Source: Agrobacterium larrymoorei
Lineage (GTDB): Bacteria; Pseudomonadota; Alphaproteobacteria; Rhizobiales; Rhizobiaceae
Direction: 5' to 3'
NCBI RefSeq assembly: GCF_030819275.1
Contig: NZ_JAUTBL010000002.1
Span: forward strand, 2,602,501-2,666,500
DNA: 64,000 nt
Under the pieces are notes generated by a model. That model was not told the origin of the DNA, ran no database searches, and was given only the letters and a program-made list of their open reading frames with translations. Shown in pieces: positions 38,152 through 47,128 of the stretch; position 1 is the stretch's first letter; the number at the start of each line of letters is the position of its first letter. A program made the position numbers and the translations under genes.

Positions 38152-39861
38152 TTGGCGCAGCTTGTGACGGACACATCTTTGCGGCGGGCGCGATTGCTCT
38201 CCGGTCTTGTTATGCTGGCCTTCGTCGCCTGTCACCTTTTCAATCACGCACTGACGCTGATTTCCATCGAGACCGCCGAATATGCAAGAATATGGTTCAG
38301 CATCATCTGGCTGAACCCGGTCAGCAGCACCATCCTTTACGGATCCGTGCTGGTCCATATCCTGCTCGTGTTGCGCTCCATCTATCTTCTGCGATCGCTG
38401 CAGATGCCATGGCGCGAAGCGATGCAGATCTTGCTGGGCTTGGCTATTCCCTTCCTCATCATCGACCATGCTGCGGGCATCCGTTTCTCACGCATGCTTT
38501 ACGGTATCGATGAGGGCTACGACATCATCATTCGCAGATTTTGGATCACCGCGCCCTATCTGGGCTTACGCCAGAGCATCGCCCTTGTGCTGATCTGGGC
38601 GCATGGCTGTTTTGGGGTCTATTTCTGGCTGCGTTATCGAAGCTGGTACCGGCAAGTGGCGCCTTACCTGCTGATGTTCGCGGTTCTCCTGCCGATCATG
38701 GCGTTGCTCGGTTTCAGCGATGCCGGGCGGCAGATGGAACTGGATATCCCGGCCGATCATCCCCATTCGGAAGCGGGGATGGGCTCACCCTCGGATCCGC
38801 CGCCGCCGCCCCAGCGGCGATGGTCGCCCGAGCGCCAGGCGACGATCCAACACATCACCTTTGGTTTTCGCCTCGCCTTTGGCGCCGCCGTGATCCTGAC
38901 TTTCGCCGCCCGCGCGATCAGAGGCTGGCGACAGAGGTCGAATGGCTTCGAGGTTCTCTATGAAGATGGCCATGCGATCAGGGCACCGGCGGGCTTCAGC
39001 ATTCTGGAAGCGAGCCGGCTTGAAGGCATTTCCCATTTCTCCGCTTGCGGCGGCAAGGGCCGCTGTTCCACCTGTCGGGTGAAGATACTGGAAACGGACG
39101 CGCTTCTGCCGGAGCCGAGTGACCTGGAACGCTCCACCTTGCAGCGTATTCACGCGGATTCCGATGTGAGGCTCGGCTGCCAACTGCGCCCCACCGGTCG
39201 GGTCAAGGTGGCATTGCTTCTTTCCACCCGGCAGCAGGACGATAGTCCGGCCAGCGACGAGCCCATCCGTCCCGGCCGCGAGGAAGAGATTGCGGTTCTG
39301 TTCTGCGACCTCAGAAACTTCACGGCACTCTCCGAAACCCGCCTCCCCTATGACATGGTGTTTCTGCTGAACCGCTATTTCACCATTGTCGGGCAGTCGG
39401 TGGAACAGGCAGGCGGTCGCATTGATAAATTTATCGGCGATGGCGCGATGGCGCTGTTCGGCCTGGACGGCAACCAGGAAACCGCGTCTGCCGATGCGCT
39501 GAAGGCCGCCTGTCTGATCCTGCGCAATGTCGAAAAGCTGAATAAGGAACTGGAACAGCAGTTCGCCGTGCGCCTGCGCATCGCCATCGGCATTCACGCA
39601 GGTCCGTCGATTGTCGGCATCATGGGTTACGGCGCGGCAAAAACGCTGACGGCCATTGGCGATACGGTCAACGTCGCGAGCCGCCTGGAGACGGCCGCAA
39701 AGGAATTCGACACCTCAATCGTTGTCTCCGAACCGGTCATGGTGCAGTCCGGGCACAAGCGCGACGCGCTGCCAAGCCGCACCATTCTCATTCGCGGGCG
39801 CAGCTCGGAAATGAAGGTCTTCCTGATATCCGAAGAAGAAAGCCGAAAGCTGCTTTCGTAA
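38152..39861 (+). CDS. Membrane adenylate/guanylate cyclase with a [2Fe-2S] ferredoxin domain
   Basis: About 569 residues in three parts: an N-terminal membrane region (roughly residues 15-270, several helices such as LLSGLVMLAFVACHLF), a ferredoxin domain and a class III cyclase. The ferredoxin cysteines are Cys299, Cys305, Cys308 and Cys343, a CX5CX2CX34C spacing nearer the adrenodoxin than the plant type. The cyclase carries VLFCDLRNFTALSE, IDKFIGDGAMALFG and GDTVNVASRLE, with both metal aspartates. It should make cAMP in response to membrane redox state. Start is TTG 38152 behind GAGG; TTG 38140 is possible. Confidence 0.9.
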   Translation: MAQLVTDTSLRRARLLSGLVMLAFVACHLFNHALTLISIETAEYARIWFSIIWLNPVSSTILYGSVLVHILLVLRSIYLLRSLQMPWREAMQILLGLAIPFLIIDHAAGIRFSRMLYGIDEGYDIIIRRFWITAPYLGLRQSIALVLIWAHGCFGVYFWLRYRSWYRQVAPYLLMFAVLLPIMALLGFSDAGRQMELDIPADHPHSEAGMGSPSDPPPPPQRRWSPERQATIQHITFGFRLAFGAAVILTFAARAIRGWRQRSNGFEVLYEDGHAIRAPAGFSILEASRLEGISHFSACGGKGRCSTCRVKILETDALLPEPSDLERSTLQRIHADSDVRLGCQLRPTGRVKVALLLSTRQQDDSPASDEPIRPGREEEIAVLFCDLRNFTALSETRLPYDMVFLLNRYFTIVGQSVEQAGGRIDKFIGDGAMALFGLDGNQETASADALKAACLILRNVEKLNKELEQQFAVRLRIAIGIHAGPSIVGIMGYGAAKTLTAIGDTVNVASRLETAAKEFDTSIVVSEPVMVQSGHKRDALPSRTILIRGRSSEMKVFLISEEESRKLLS

Positions 39862-39866
39862 AAGCG

Positions 39867-40349
39867 TTAGACCTTGCGGTAGAGGAAATACCGATCCGCC
39901 GGTACTGTGTCAGGCACCGGCAGCGGATCGAGGCTCGCTTCCTTCAGCGGCAGGCCGCTGATGGCAATGCCGCCCTTGGCCAGCATGCCGGAAACGATCT
40001 GCGGCAGCCATGTCAGCGTCACCGCGTCCTTTTCGTCATAGCCGGTACCGATATCGGCATGGACAAGGGCCGCACCGATCCCGACCCAGTCCTTCGCCGT
40101 CTGGTCGATTTCACCGAGAACCAGATTGCCCTCTTCCGGTACGGAGGAGGCATGTGCGCCCATGGCGCGGTCGAAGGCGACGATGCGGCGATCGGGAAAC
40201 AGCTCGCGCAAATGGTTGAAGGTGCGCCCATTGCCAAGACCGATTTCCATGATCGGGCCTTCGGCAGGCAGATCGAGATCGCCATGCACATGGTTCAAGA
40301 TATCGCGCTGGGCGCTGAGGCGGCGGATGAAGCTGTCCAGTCTGCTCAT
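39867..40349 (-). CDS. SAM-dependent methyltransferase, class I
   Basis: A 160-residue protein. The SAM-binding motif I is IMEIGLGNGRTFNHLRELFP, followed by an acidic strand end (RIVAFDRAMGAHASS) and a later ALVHADIGTGYDE; the C-terminus (VPADRYFLYRK) is typical of small rhizobial methyltransferases. Its substrate is unknown. It lies 16 bases downstream of the nucleotide-sugar dehydrogenase in the same direction and converges with the cyclase five bases away. The ATG at 40349 (MSRLDSFIRRLSAQ) is preferred over a longer frame. Confidence 0.78.
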   Translation of the reverse strand: MSRLDSFIRRLSAQRDILNHVHGDLDLPAEGPIMEIGLGNGRTFNHLRELFPDRRIVAFDRAMGAHASSVPEEGNLVLGEIDQTAKDWVGIGAALVHADIGTGYDEKDAVTLTWLPQIVSGMLAKGGIAISGLPLKEASLDPLPVPDTVPADRYFLYRKV

Positions 40350-40365
40350 GTGTAAGTGTTTCCGA

Positions 40366-41706
40366 TCAGGCCTTGAGGATGTGACTTGCGCTGATGCCGC
40401 GACGGGCAAAGGCGTTGCGCGTGTCGATAATCAGCGGCGACCAGTCGGCCAGTTGCTGGTAATCGATATTGTCATGGTCTGTCGCAACCAGCACCGCATC
40501 GAAACCGGCAATGCTGTCCTTGGTCCAGACGGCGGATTTCATGCCCATCAACTCGCTATATTCGCGCGTCTTTGGGATTTCCGCCACGTAAGGGTCATGG
40601 AAGGCGACATCGCCGCCGCGCTCAAGGATCAGTTCGATCAGCTTCAGAGACGGGCTTTCGCGAATGTCCGGCACGTTCTTCTTATAGGCGAGCCCCAGCA
40701 CCAGCACCTTGGAACGGCTGAGCGCCTTGCCCTGATGGACGTCCAGCGCTTCCGCCAACCGCCCGACAACATGGCGCGGCATGGCGGTGTTGATCTGGCC
40801 GGCAAGCTCGATGAAGCGCGTCGGGAGTTCGTATTCCTTCGACTTCCAGGTCAGGTAGAAGGGGTCGATCGGAATGCAGTGGCCGCCAAGGCCGGGGCCG
40901 GGATAGAAGGGCATGTAGCCGAAAGGCTTGGTCTTTGCCGCATCCACCACCTCCCAGATATCGATACCCATCGCCTCGTAAACGACCTTCAACTCATTGA
41001 CGAGCGCGATGTTGACGGCGCGGAAAACGTTTTCGGTAATCTTCACCGCTTCAGCCGTTGCGGTGGTGGAAACAGGAATGACAGTCTTAACCACCGCGCC
41101 GTAGAAGGCCGTCATCAGTTCGGCGGCATCAGGTCCGTCACCCGCCACCACCTTCGGAATGGTGGAGGTGTGGAAGTCGCGGTTGCCGGGGTCTTCGCGC
41201 TCCGGCGAAAATCCCAGGAAGAAATCTTCGGTCGATTTCAGCCCGGTCTTTTCCAGGATCGTCTTGACGATGCCATCGGTCGTGCCGGGATAGGTGGTCG
41301 ATTCCAGCACCACGAGCTGGCCGGGGCGAAGCGTCTCGGCAATCTCGCGACAGGTGTTCTCCACATAGGAAAGGTCGGGATCGCGATATTTCGTCAGCGG
41401 GGTCGGAACGCAAATCGCGATCACATCGCACTCGCCAAGCTTGGAAAAATCGCTCGTCGCTTGGAAAGTGCCATCGGCGCAGGTACCGGCCAAAATATCA
41501 TCCGGCACCGCCTCGATATAGCTCTTGCGCGCTTCGACGGCCTTGATCTTGCCCGGATCGATATCGAAACCGGTGACCTTGAAGCCGGAGGTGGCGATCG
41601 TCATGGCAAGCGGCAAGCCCACATAGCCAAGGCCGATGACACCTGCCCGCGCCTCTTTCGAGTGAATGAGGTCGAGAAGTCGCTGTGCATTTGGAGAAGA
41701 AGTCAA
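40366..41706 (-). CDS. Nucleotide-sugar dehydrogenase (UDP-GlcNAc/UDP-Glc 6-dehydrogenase type)
   Basis: A 446-residue NAD-dependent enzyme oxidising C6 of a nucleotide sugar to the uronic acid. The Rossmann motif is GVIGLGYVGLPLAMTIATSG; the catalytic cysteine is in PGPGLGGHCIPIDPFYLTWK, the WbpA-like version of the motif that favours UDP-N-acetylglucosamine or its epimers. The C-terminal domain has VLVLGLAYKKNVPDIRESPS. It likely feeds uronic acid precursors to the glycan genes that begin on the opposite strand 128 bases away. The exact substrate is not settled by sequence alone. Confidence 0.9.
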   Translation of the reverse strand: MTSSPNAQRLLDLIHSKEARAGVIGLGYVGLPLAMTIATSGFKVTGFDIDPGKIKAVEARKSYIEAVPDDILAGTCADGTFQATSDFSKLGECDVIAICVPTPLTKYRDPDLSYVENTCREIAETLRPGQLVVLESTTYPGTTDGIVKTILEKTGLKSTEDFFLGFSPEREDPGNRDFHTSTIPKVVAGDGPDAAELMTAFYGAVVKTVIPVSTTATAEAVKITENVFRAVNIALVNELKVVYEAMGIDIWEVVDAAKTKPFGYMPFYPGPGLGGHCIPIDPFYLTWKSKEYELPTRFIELAGQINTAMPRHVVGRLAEALDVHQGKALSRSKVLVLGLAYKKNVPDIRESPSLKLIELILERGGDVAFHDPYVAEIPKTREYSELMGMKSAVWTKDSIAGFDAVLVATDHDNIDYQQLADWSPLIIDTRNAFARRGISASHILKA

Positions 41707-41834
41707 AGCGTTTTGCGTCCTGCGCGCGAGGAAAACATGCCTTTCAGTTGGGCGAGAAGACCCATGGTGTCAAGGCTGCGCCTTGCTAATTTCCGGTTGA
41801 CGAGGACGCGACCGAAAACGCATGACTGGCAGCC

Positions 41835-42929
41835 ATGAAGATCGCGTTCTACTGCCCGATGAAGTCTCCGAACCACCCGGTGCCCTCCGGCGACAGGCTG
41901 ATGGCACGGCTGTTGATGCAGGCCATGCGGCTTGCCGGTCACGAGGTCGAGGTGGTCTCGGAACTGCGATCCTTCCTGCGTCAGCCGGATGGCGAGGAGG
42001 CCGATATGCTGGCGCGGGACGCGGAGCAGGAACGGCAGCGCATATCGATACTCTGGGAAAGCAATGGAGCGCCGGACCTCTGGTTCTGCTATCATCCCTA
42101 TTATAAGGCGCTCGATTGTCTGGGACCGGAGCTTAGCCGGTCATTCGCAATCCCCTATGTGACCGCAGAGGCCTCCTATTCCCCCAAGCGCAATGCCACC
42201 GGTTGGGCCGAGGTTCAGGCGAAGCTGCTGGAGGATCTGAGCCTTGCCGCGGTCAACATCTGTTTCACCCACCGCGACCGCGACGGCCTCCTCAAGGCCA
42301 ATCCAGCCATGCGCACGCAGATGCTGCCGCCCTTCCTCGACACGTCTCTGTTCGACGCGCAGACCCCGGCCCCGCAGGCCGGGCGAATGGCGACCGTGGC
42401 GATGATGCGCGCTGGTGACAAGCTCGGCAGCTACGAGGCCTTGGCGGCAGCGTTGACACGCCTCCCCAATCTCGACTGGACGCTGGATATCATCGGCGAC
42501 GGACCGGAGCGCGAGGGAGTGCAGCAACTCTTCCAGGCGATCGCACCGCATCGCCTTGTCTGGCACGGGGAGAAGACCCCACAGCAGATCGCCGAGATCC
42601 TGTCCCGCGCCTCGCTCTATCTCTGGCCCGGCCATGGCGAAGCTTACGGGCTTGCCTATCTGGAGGCGCAAGCCGCAGGCCTGCCGGTGATTGCCGAGCG
42701 CATCGCCGGCGTGCCGGAAGTGGTGATCGATGGAAAAACCGGAATTCTGACCGAGCCGGGAGACACGCAAAGCTACGCGGATGCCATAACGGACCTGCTG
42801 ACCGATCGGGAAAAGAGACAGGCCATGGCAGACAATGCCAGAGCATTCGTCATCGAGGAGCGCTCGCTGCACAAGGCAGCATCGACGCTCGACCGGATTC
42901 TGCAAGATGCCAGAGGGAGCGCACCATGA
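41835..42929 (+). CDS. Glycosyltransferase, family 4-like (GT-B)
   Basis: A 364-residue GT-B enzyme. The donor-binding C-terminal half contains LDIIGDGPEREGVQQLFQAI and the E-x7-E-type stretch GHGEAYGLAYLEAQAAGLPV followed by IAERIAGVPEVV. The N-terminal half starts MKIAFYCPMKSPNHPVPSGD, the usual glycine/proline loop before an acceptor site. It transfers a sugar to a lipid or glycan acceptor, identity unknown. The stop overlaps the deacetylase ATG by four bases, indicating a shared pathway. Confidence 0.87.
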   Translation: MKIAFYCPMKSPNHPVPSGDRLMARLLMQAMRLAGHEVEVVSELRSFLRQPDGEEADMLARDAEQERQRISILWESNGAPDLWFCYHPYYKALDCLGPELSRSFAIPYVTAEASYSPKRNATGWAEVQAKLLEDLSLAAVNICFTHRDRDGLLKANPAMRTQMLPPFLDTSLFDAQTPAPQAGRMATVAMMRAGDKLGSYEALAAALTRLPNLDWTLDIIGDGPEREGVQQLFQAIAPHRLVWHGEKTPQQIAEILSRASLYLWPGHGEAYGLAYLEAQAAGLPVIAERIAGVPEVVIDGKTGILTEPGDTQSYADAITDLLTDREKRQAMADNARAFVIEERSLHKAASTLDRILQDARGSAP

Positions 42930-43666
42930 CGGAAAAGAAACTTCTGGACACGCTCGACAGTTTCGCCAGCCGCGGCGTTGCCGCAGAGTTCTGGCTGCGC
43001 GACGACGACGCGACAGAGCCGATGCCAGCGCTCGATCATCTGCTGGCGCTCTCCGACCGCTACGCCGTGCCGATGACTCTCGCCGTCATTCCCGAGCCCA
43101 CCGGTGAGGCTTTAGCGAAGAAGCTGGAAAGCGCGGAAAAAATCGATGTCGCAGTGCATGGTTGGGCGCATCGAAACCATGCCGGGCCGGAAGAAAAGAA
43201 GCGCGAGCTTGGGCTCCATCGCCGCAAGGACGTCGTGCTTGGCGAATTGCAGGCAGGCTTTGAAAAGCTGAAGAACCTCCATCCGAACCGCTTCGTACCG
43301 ATGCTCGTACCACCATGGAACCGGATCGATGCGGAAATCGTCGAAGGCCTACCTGCGCTCGGCTATCAGGCGCTGTCGGTCTATGGGCCGGAAAAGACCG
43401 CGCCTCTTCCACTCTTGAACACCCATGTCGACATCATCGACTGGCGGGGAACGAGAGGCGGCAAGGATCACGATCTGCTCTTTGCCGAGACCGCCGAGCG
43501 CATGGTGGTGGCCGAGCAAGGGGCAAGAACCACCGGCATCCTCACCCATCACCTCGACCATGACGAGACGGCATGGGCTTTTCTCGATCGGCTGTTTTCC
43601 CTCACCGCCAGTCATCCGGGATGCCGCTGGCGCCGTGCCGGATCGCTAATCGAAGAGGCGGTTTGA
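42926..43666 (+). CDS. Polysaccharide deacetylase-like protein
   Basis: A 246-residue NodB-like (carbohydrate esterase 4) protein. The metal-binding DD motif is in EFWLRDDDATEPMPALD and the His pair in VAVHGWAHRNHAGPEEKK; VPPWNRIDAEIVEGL and the late TGILTHHLDHDETAW are also family features. There is no signal peptide, so it acts in the cytoplasm on a sugar intermediate, or belongs to the group of non-exported members. Coupled by ATGA overlap to the glycosyltransferase upstream. The acetyl-bearing substrate is unknown. Confidence 0.85.
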   Translation: MTEKKLLDTLDSFASRGVAAEFWLRDDDATEPMPALDHLLALSDRYAVPMTLAVIPEPTGEALAKKLESAEKIDVAVHGWAHRNHAGPEEKKRELGLHRRKDVVLGELQAGFEKLKNLHPNRFVPMLVPPWNRIDAEIVEGLPALGYQALSVYGPEKTAPLPLLNTHVDIIDWRGTRGGKDHDLLFAETAERMVVAEQGARTTGILTHHLDHDETAWAFLDRLFSLTASHPGCRWRRAGSLIEEAV

Positions 43667-43742
43667 AGGTCTGATCCGGCGCGACAATATGTCGAATATC
43701 AAGTCTTTCCACTCAGGCGTAAGCACACGGGCGAGGAGCCAC

Positions 43743-43847
43743 TAAAGCGCCGTGCGCCCTATGGGCGCACAAAGGACGCTTTACTTTTTGAGTCTACGCA
43801 TCGTGCTTTCCGAAAATTGAATCCGATTTTCGGGCCGATGCTGTAGG
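43743..43847 (+). repeat. Dispersed intergenic repeat, family B copy 2
   Basis: Full copy with GGGCGCACAAAGGACGCTTT, GCATCGTGCTTTCCGAAAAT and TTTTCGGGCCGATGCTGTAG in order. It ends 24 bases before the small membrane protein gene, and may carry part of its leader. Confidence 0.75.
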
Positions 43848-43871
43848 CTCTGTTTGGAAAGTGTGACGGAA

Positions 43872-44084
43872 ATGGAATGGTTCGAGTATTTTCCTATCGT
43901 AATGCTACCGCTGAAGCTGCTCGTCGTCGGCATCGGCATGTATTATTCGATCAAATGGCACCACGATCAGGACAAGCTGAAACGCGCGGAAGACGAGAAG
44001 CGCAAAGAGCAGATGGAAGCCGCCGCGAAGGCAGCTGCCGACCGTGAGGCCGCAACGACAGAGATGCCCCAGCCCTCACCATGA
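43872..44084 (+). CDS. Small membrane protein with charged C-terminal helix
   Basis: A 70-residue protein: one membrane span (YFPIVMLPLKLLVVGIGMYY) and then a highly charged alanine-rich coiled-coil tail (KLKRAEDEKRKEQMEAAAK). ATG at 43872 (MEWFEYF) is chosen; GTG at 43863 and TTG at 43854 are in frame. The 3' end overlaps the convergent glycosyltransferase gene by nine bases. No family is known to me; membrane-anchored partners of glycan enzymes often look like this. Confidence 0.6.
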   Translation: MEWFEYFPIVMLPLKLLVVGIGMYYSIKWHHDQDKLKRAEDEKRKEQMEAAAKAAADREAATTEMPQPSP

Positions 44085-45038
44085 TTTCCAGGCGATCAGC
44101 AGCCCATCGCCCTTTGCCTGGGCTTCGGCCCGCGCCTCTTCCACCGCACTGAACTCCGCCCGGTCTGCCAGGATCGCAGAGACGAAATCGGCACCCGCCA
44201 GCGTCACCGATCCCGCGCGCGCCACCACGGTAAAGATCAGCGGGCCCGTGCCCCACCATGCGGGTGCGCGCGGCAGACGCTCGGCAATCTCCGGCAGAGC
44301 CTGCAAAATGCGCTCGAACACGGGATGGCCGGGCGGCGTGGCGATAAAGGAATTGGCGAGCAGCACGCTTCCCTGCCCCGTCAGCCGGGGCGTCTCCTCG
44401 GCAAAGGCGGTGAGGCCGACCATGGGAAGGATATCGCCGAAGCTCATATCCTCGCGCGCCGGATAGAAATCGCAATCGAGATAGGTGCCACCCACGCGCG
44501 ACAGGATGAAGTAGCGCGCCACATCCACGGCACCGGGATAATCCCCATCCTCCAGCATCCGCCGGAAGATCGGATCGGCATCGATACCCTCCGCCTCAAG
44601 GTCGGCCTCCCGCCACAGGCGATAGGCATAGCCATTCGCCTCGGCATGTTTGCGCCAGGCAGCGGTTGAGGGCGGCACCTCTTTCGTACCGATCCAGATC
44701 TGGTGGATCAGCTTCGGCACGGCTTCGCGGTTCTTCTGCGCAATCGCTCGTCTTTCATCCGCAGAAAAGCGGCCATAGGGCGCAAACGCCTCCGGCGGCG
44801 GCACGAGGAGATATTGGTAGCCGGCTTTGGCGATGGCATCGCCCTTTGCCTTGGCAAGCCGCAGATAGGCCGAATGCAGGCGGCGCGGCAGGCCGAGCGC
44901 GGTTGTCTCACCCATCAAATGCTGGTTGCCCGCCAGGGAGAGGACGGCAAGGCGATCCTCTGCCGCAGCGAAATCTTTTTCTGCCAGCAACCGGCGGATG
45001 TCTGCAAGCGTTGCATCGAAAGTGGCTTTGTCTGGCAT
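44076..45038 (-). CDS. Glycosyltransferase family 32-like protein
   Basis: A 320-residue protein. Residues about 107-130 hold PKLIHQIWIGTKEVPPSTAA, the family 32 opener (IHxIW), and the DxD nucleotide-sugar motif is YLDCDFYPARED around residue 190. The C-terminal part includes GTGPLIFTVVARAG. The N-terminal 100 residues are helical and specific to this branch. It should add a mannose- or galactose-type sugar to a surface or capsule glycan. It converges with the small membrane protein gene and is divergent from the ABC importer operon. Confidence 0.83.
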   Translation of the reverse strand: MPDKATFDATLADIRRLLAEKDFAAAEDRLAVLSLAGNQHLMGETTALGLPRRLHSAYLRLAKAKGDAIAKAGYQYLLVPPPEAFAPYGRFSADERRAIAQKNREAVPKLIHQIWIGTKEVPPSTAAWRKHAEANGYAYRLWREADLEAEGIDADPIFRRMLEDGDYPGAVDVARYFILSRVGGTYLDCDFYPAREDMSFGDILPMVGLTAFAEETPRLTGQGSVLLANSFIATPPGHPVFERILQALPEIAERLPRAPAWWGTGPLIFTVVARAGSVTLAGADFVSAILADRAEFSAVEEARAEAQAKGDGLLIAWKSW

Positions 45039-45235
45039 GGTCGCTCCGCAGCTTTAATAACCCCGACATATCTTCGGAATAGAGGTTTTCCTGCAAGTCC
45101 AAGATGAGGCAGAAAGCCGGAAATTTTCATGGTTTCAAGAGCATGGACAGAGCCTGGAGTGTACGATAACGTGAATATCAACGGCCGCGTGATAATGCCA
45201 CAGGCAACCAACAAGACGGCAGGGGATCCTTTGGC

Positions 45236-47128
45236 ATGAGTGCAGGCGCAGATTTGCTTCGCATTGAAAATCTGCAGGTCTCTTTTTCCATTATGGGCGG
45301 AAAGATCGAAGCGGTCCGGGGCGCAAGCCTCCGCATCCTGCCAGGAAAGGTCACCGCACTCGTCGGCGAATCCGGCTCCGGCAAATCGGTTATCGGCCAG
45401 ACCATCATGGGGATCCAGCCACGCACTGCTCAGGTCAGCGGGCGCGTTCTTTTCTCCGATCCGCTGAAAGCAGACGAACGGCCCATCGACCTCCTGCGAT
45501 TGGAGCAGGACGGCAAGCCCATGCGCGCCATTCGCGGTAACCGTATCGGCCTGATCTTTCAGGAACCGATGACCTCGTTTTCGCCGCTCCACACTGTCGG
45601 CAACCAGATCGACGAGGCGCTGCGCATCCATTCGGTTCTGACACCGAAGGAGCGGCAGGAAAAGATGGAAGAGACGCTCGATCTCGTCGGCTTTTCCAAT
45701 CCGGCCAAGATCTGTCAGATGTACCCCTTCGAGCTTTCCGGCGGCATGCGCCAGCGCGCCATGATCGCCATGGCGCTGATCTGTCGTCCGGCGCTCTTGA
45801 TCGCCGACGAGCCGACGACGGCACTCGACGTGACCATCCAGGCGCAGATCCTCAAGCTTTTGCGCGACCTCCAGAGCCGGCTCAACATGAGCATGCTGCT
45901 CATCACCCACGATCTCGGCGTCGTCGCCAATATCGCCGATGAGGTTGCCGTCATCTACCAGGGCGAGATCATGGAAGCAGGGACGGTGGACGACATCTTC
46001 CGCGCGCCCTCGCACCCCTATCTCAAGGGCCTGATGGCAGCTGTGCCGCATTTCGACATGAAGCCCGGCGAGCGGCTGAAGGCGCTGCGTGATGTCACCA
46101 TCGACAAGGAAAGCCTGATCGGCAAGAAGACGGCGAATGTCGACAAGGCGCCGGGCGTGCTGCTCAGCGTCAAGAACATCTCCAAGACCTATACCACCCG
46201 CAAATCCACCTGGTTCACCTCCGGCAGTGCCAATGCCACCAAGGCGGTGGATGGCGTCAGCTTCGATATCATGCGCGGTGAATGTCTGGGCCTTGTGGGC
46301 GAAAGCGGCAGCGGCAAGACCACGGTCAGCAAAATCCTGATGCGCGCCGTCAGGCCGGAGGAAGGCGAGATCGCTTTCCACAGCAAGAGCGGCGATATCG
46401 ACGTGCTGAACGCCGTAGACGGCGATCTACGTGAGCTTCGCACCCGCATCCAGATGGTCTTTCAGGACCCCGTGTCTTCGCTTTCCCCGCGCATGACGGT
46501 CGGCAACATTCTCAGCGAACCGCTGGAAATCCACGGGCGCGGTGACTCCAAATACCGGCAGGAGCGCGTTAAAAACCTGCTGCGCGCCATCGGCCTGGGC
46601 GATAATGCGCTGAACCGCTATCCGCACAGCTTCTCCGGCGGCCAGCGCCAGCGTATCGGCATTGCGCGTGCGCTGATGCTGGGGCCGGAATTGCTGATCT
46701 GCGACGAGCCGGTATCGGCGCTTGACGTGTCGGTGCAGGCGCAGATCCTCAATCTCTTGAAGGATTTGCAGAAGGATCTGGGGCTGACCTACCTCTTCAT
46801 CTCGCACAATCTCGCCGTCGTCGATTATATGGCAGACCGCGTGGCGGTGATGTGCGAGGGCAAGATCGTCGAACTGGCACCGCGCGAAACATTGATGCGC
46901 AACCCCGTCCACCCCTACACGAAATCGCTGCTCGCTGCCGTTCCCTTCCCCGATCTGGACCGGCCGCTGGATTTCAAGACCATCGGCAAGATCAGCGCCA
47001 CCGGCAAGTTCGACTGGGGCAAGCAGTTCCGCGATGAAGACAACGGACAGATGATAACAGCCGATCTTGGCGGCGGCCACCTCGTGCTTGCCAATGCCAA
47101 TGCGGATGTTCGGGAGCTACGGTCTTGA
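45236..47128 (+). CDS. Peptide-type ABC importer ATPase (two fused nucleotide-binding domains)
   Basis: A 630-residue dual ATPase, DppD and DppF in one chain. The first domain has [30 protein letters not shown] and [14 protein letters not shown]; the second has [30 protein letters not shown] and [14 protein letters not shown]. Each is followed by an oligopeptide-type C-terminal segment ([14 protein letters not shown] and [14 protein letters not shown]). It powers uptake by the binding protein and permease encoded next. The binding-protein gene begins inside its stop codon (TTGA overlap). Confidence 0.95.
   Translation: MSAGADLLRIENLQVSFSIMGGKIEAVRGASLRILPGKVTALVGESGSGKSVIGQTIMGIQPRTAQVSGRVLFSDPLKADERPIDLLRLEQDGKPMRAIRGNRIGLIFQEPMTSFSPLHTVGNQIDEALRIHSVLTPKERQEKMEETLDLVGFSNPAKICQMYPFELSGGMRQRAMIAMALICRPALLIADEPTTALDVTIQAQILKLLRDLQSRLNMSMLLITHDLGVVANIADEVAVIYQGEIMEAGTVDDIFRAPSHPYLKGLMAAVPHFDMKPGERLKALRDVTIDKESLIGKKTANVDKAPGVLLSVKNISKTYTTRKSTWFTSGSANATKAVDGVSFDIMRGECLGLVGESGSGKTTVSKILMRAVRPEEGEIAFHSKSGDIDVLNAVDGDLRELRTRIQMVFQDPVSSLSPRMTVGNILSEPLEIHGRGDSKYRQERVKNLLRAIGLGDNALNRYPHSFSGGQRQRIGIARALMLGPELLICDEPVSALDVSVQAQILNLLKDLQKDLGLTYLFISHNLAVVDYMADRVAVMCEGKIVELAPRETLMRNPVHPYTKSLLAAVPFPDLDRPLDFKTIGKISATGKFDWGKQFRDEDNGQMITADLGGGHLVLANANADVRELRS

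Noticed and set aside
40126..41838. A 570-codon plus-strand frame
   Set aside because: Antisense to the nucleotide-sugar dehydrogenase and methyltransferase, low complexity.
44915..46381. A 488-codon minus-strand frame
   Set aside because: Antisense to the ABC ATPase gene and crosses its promoter; no domain.
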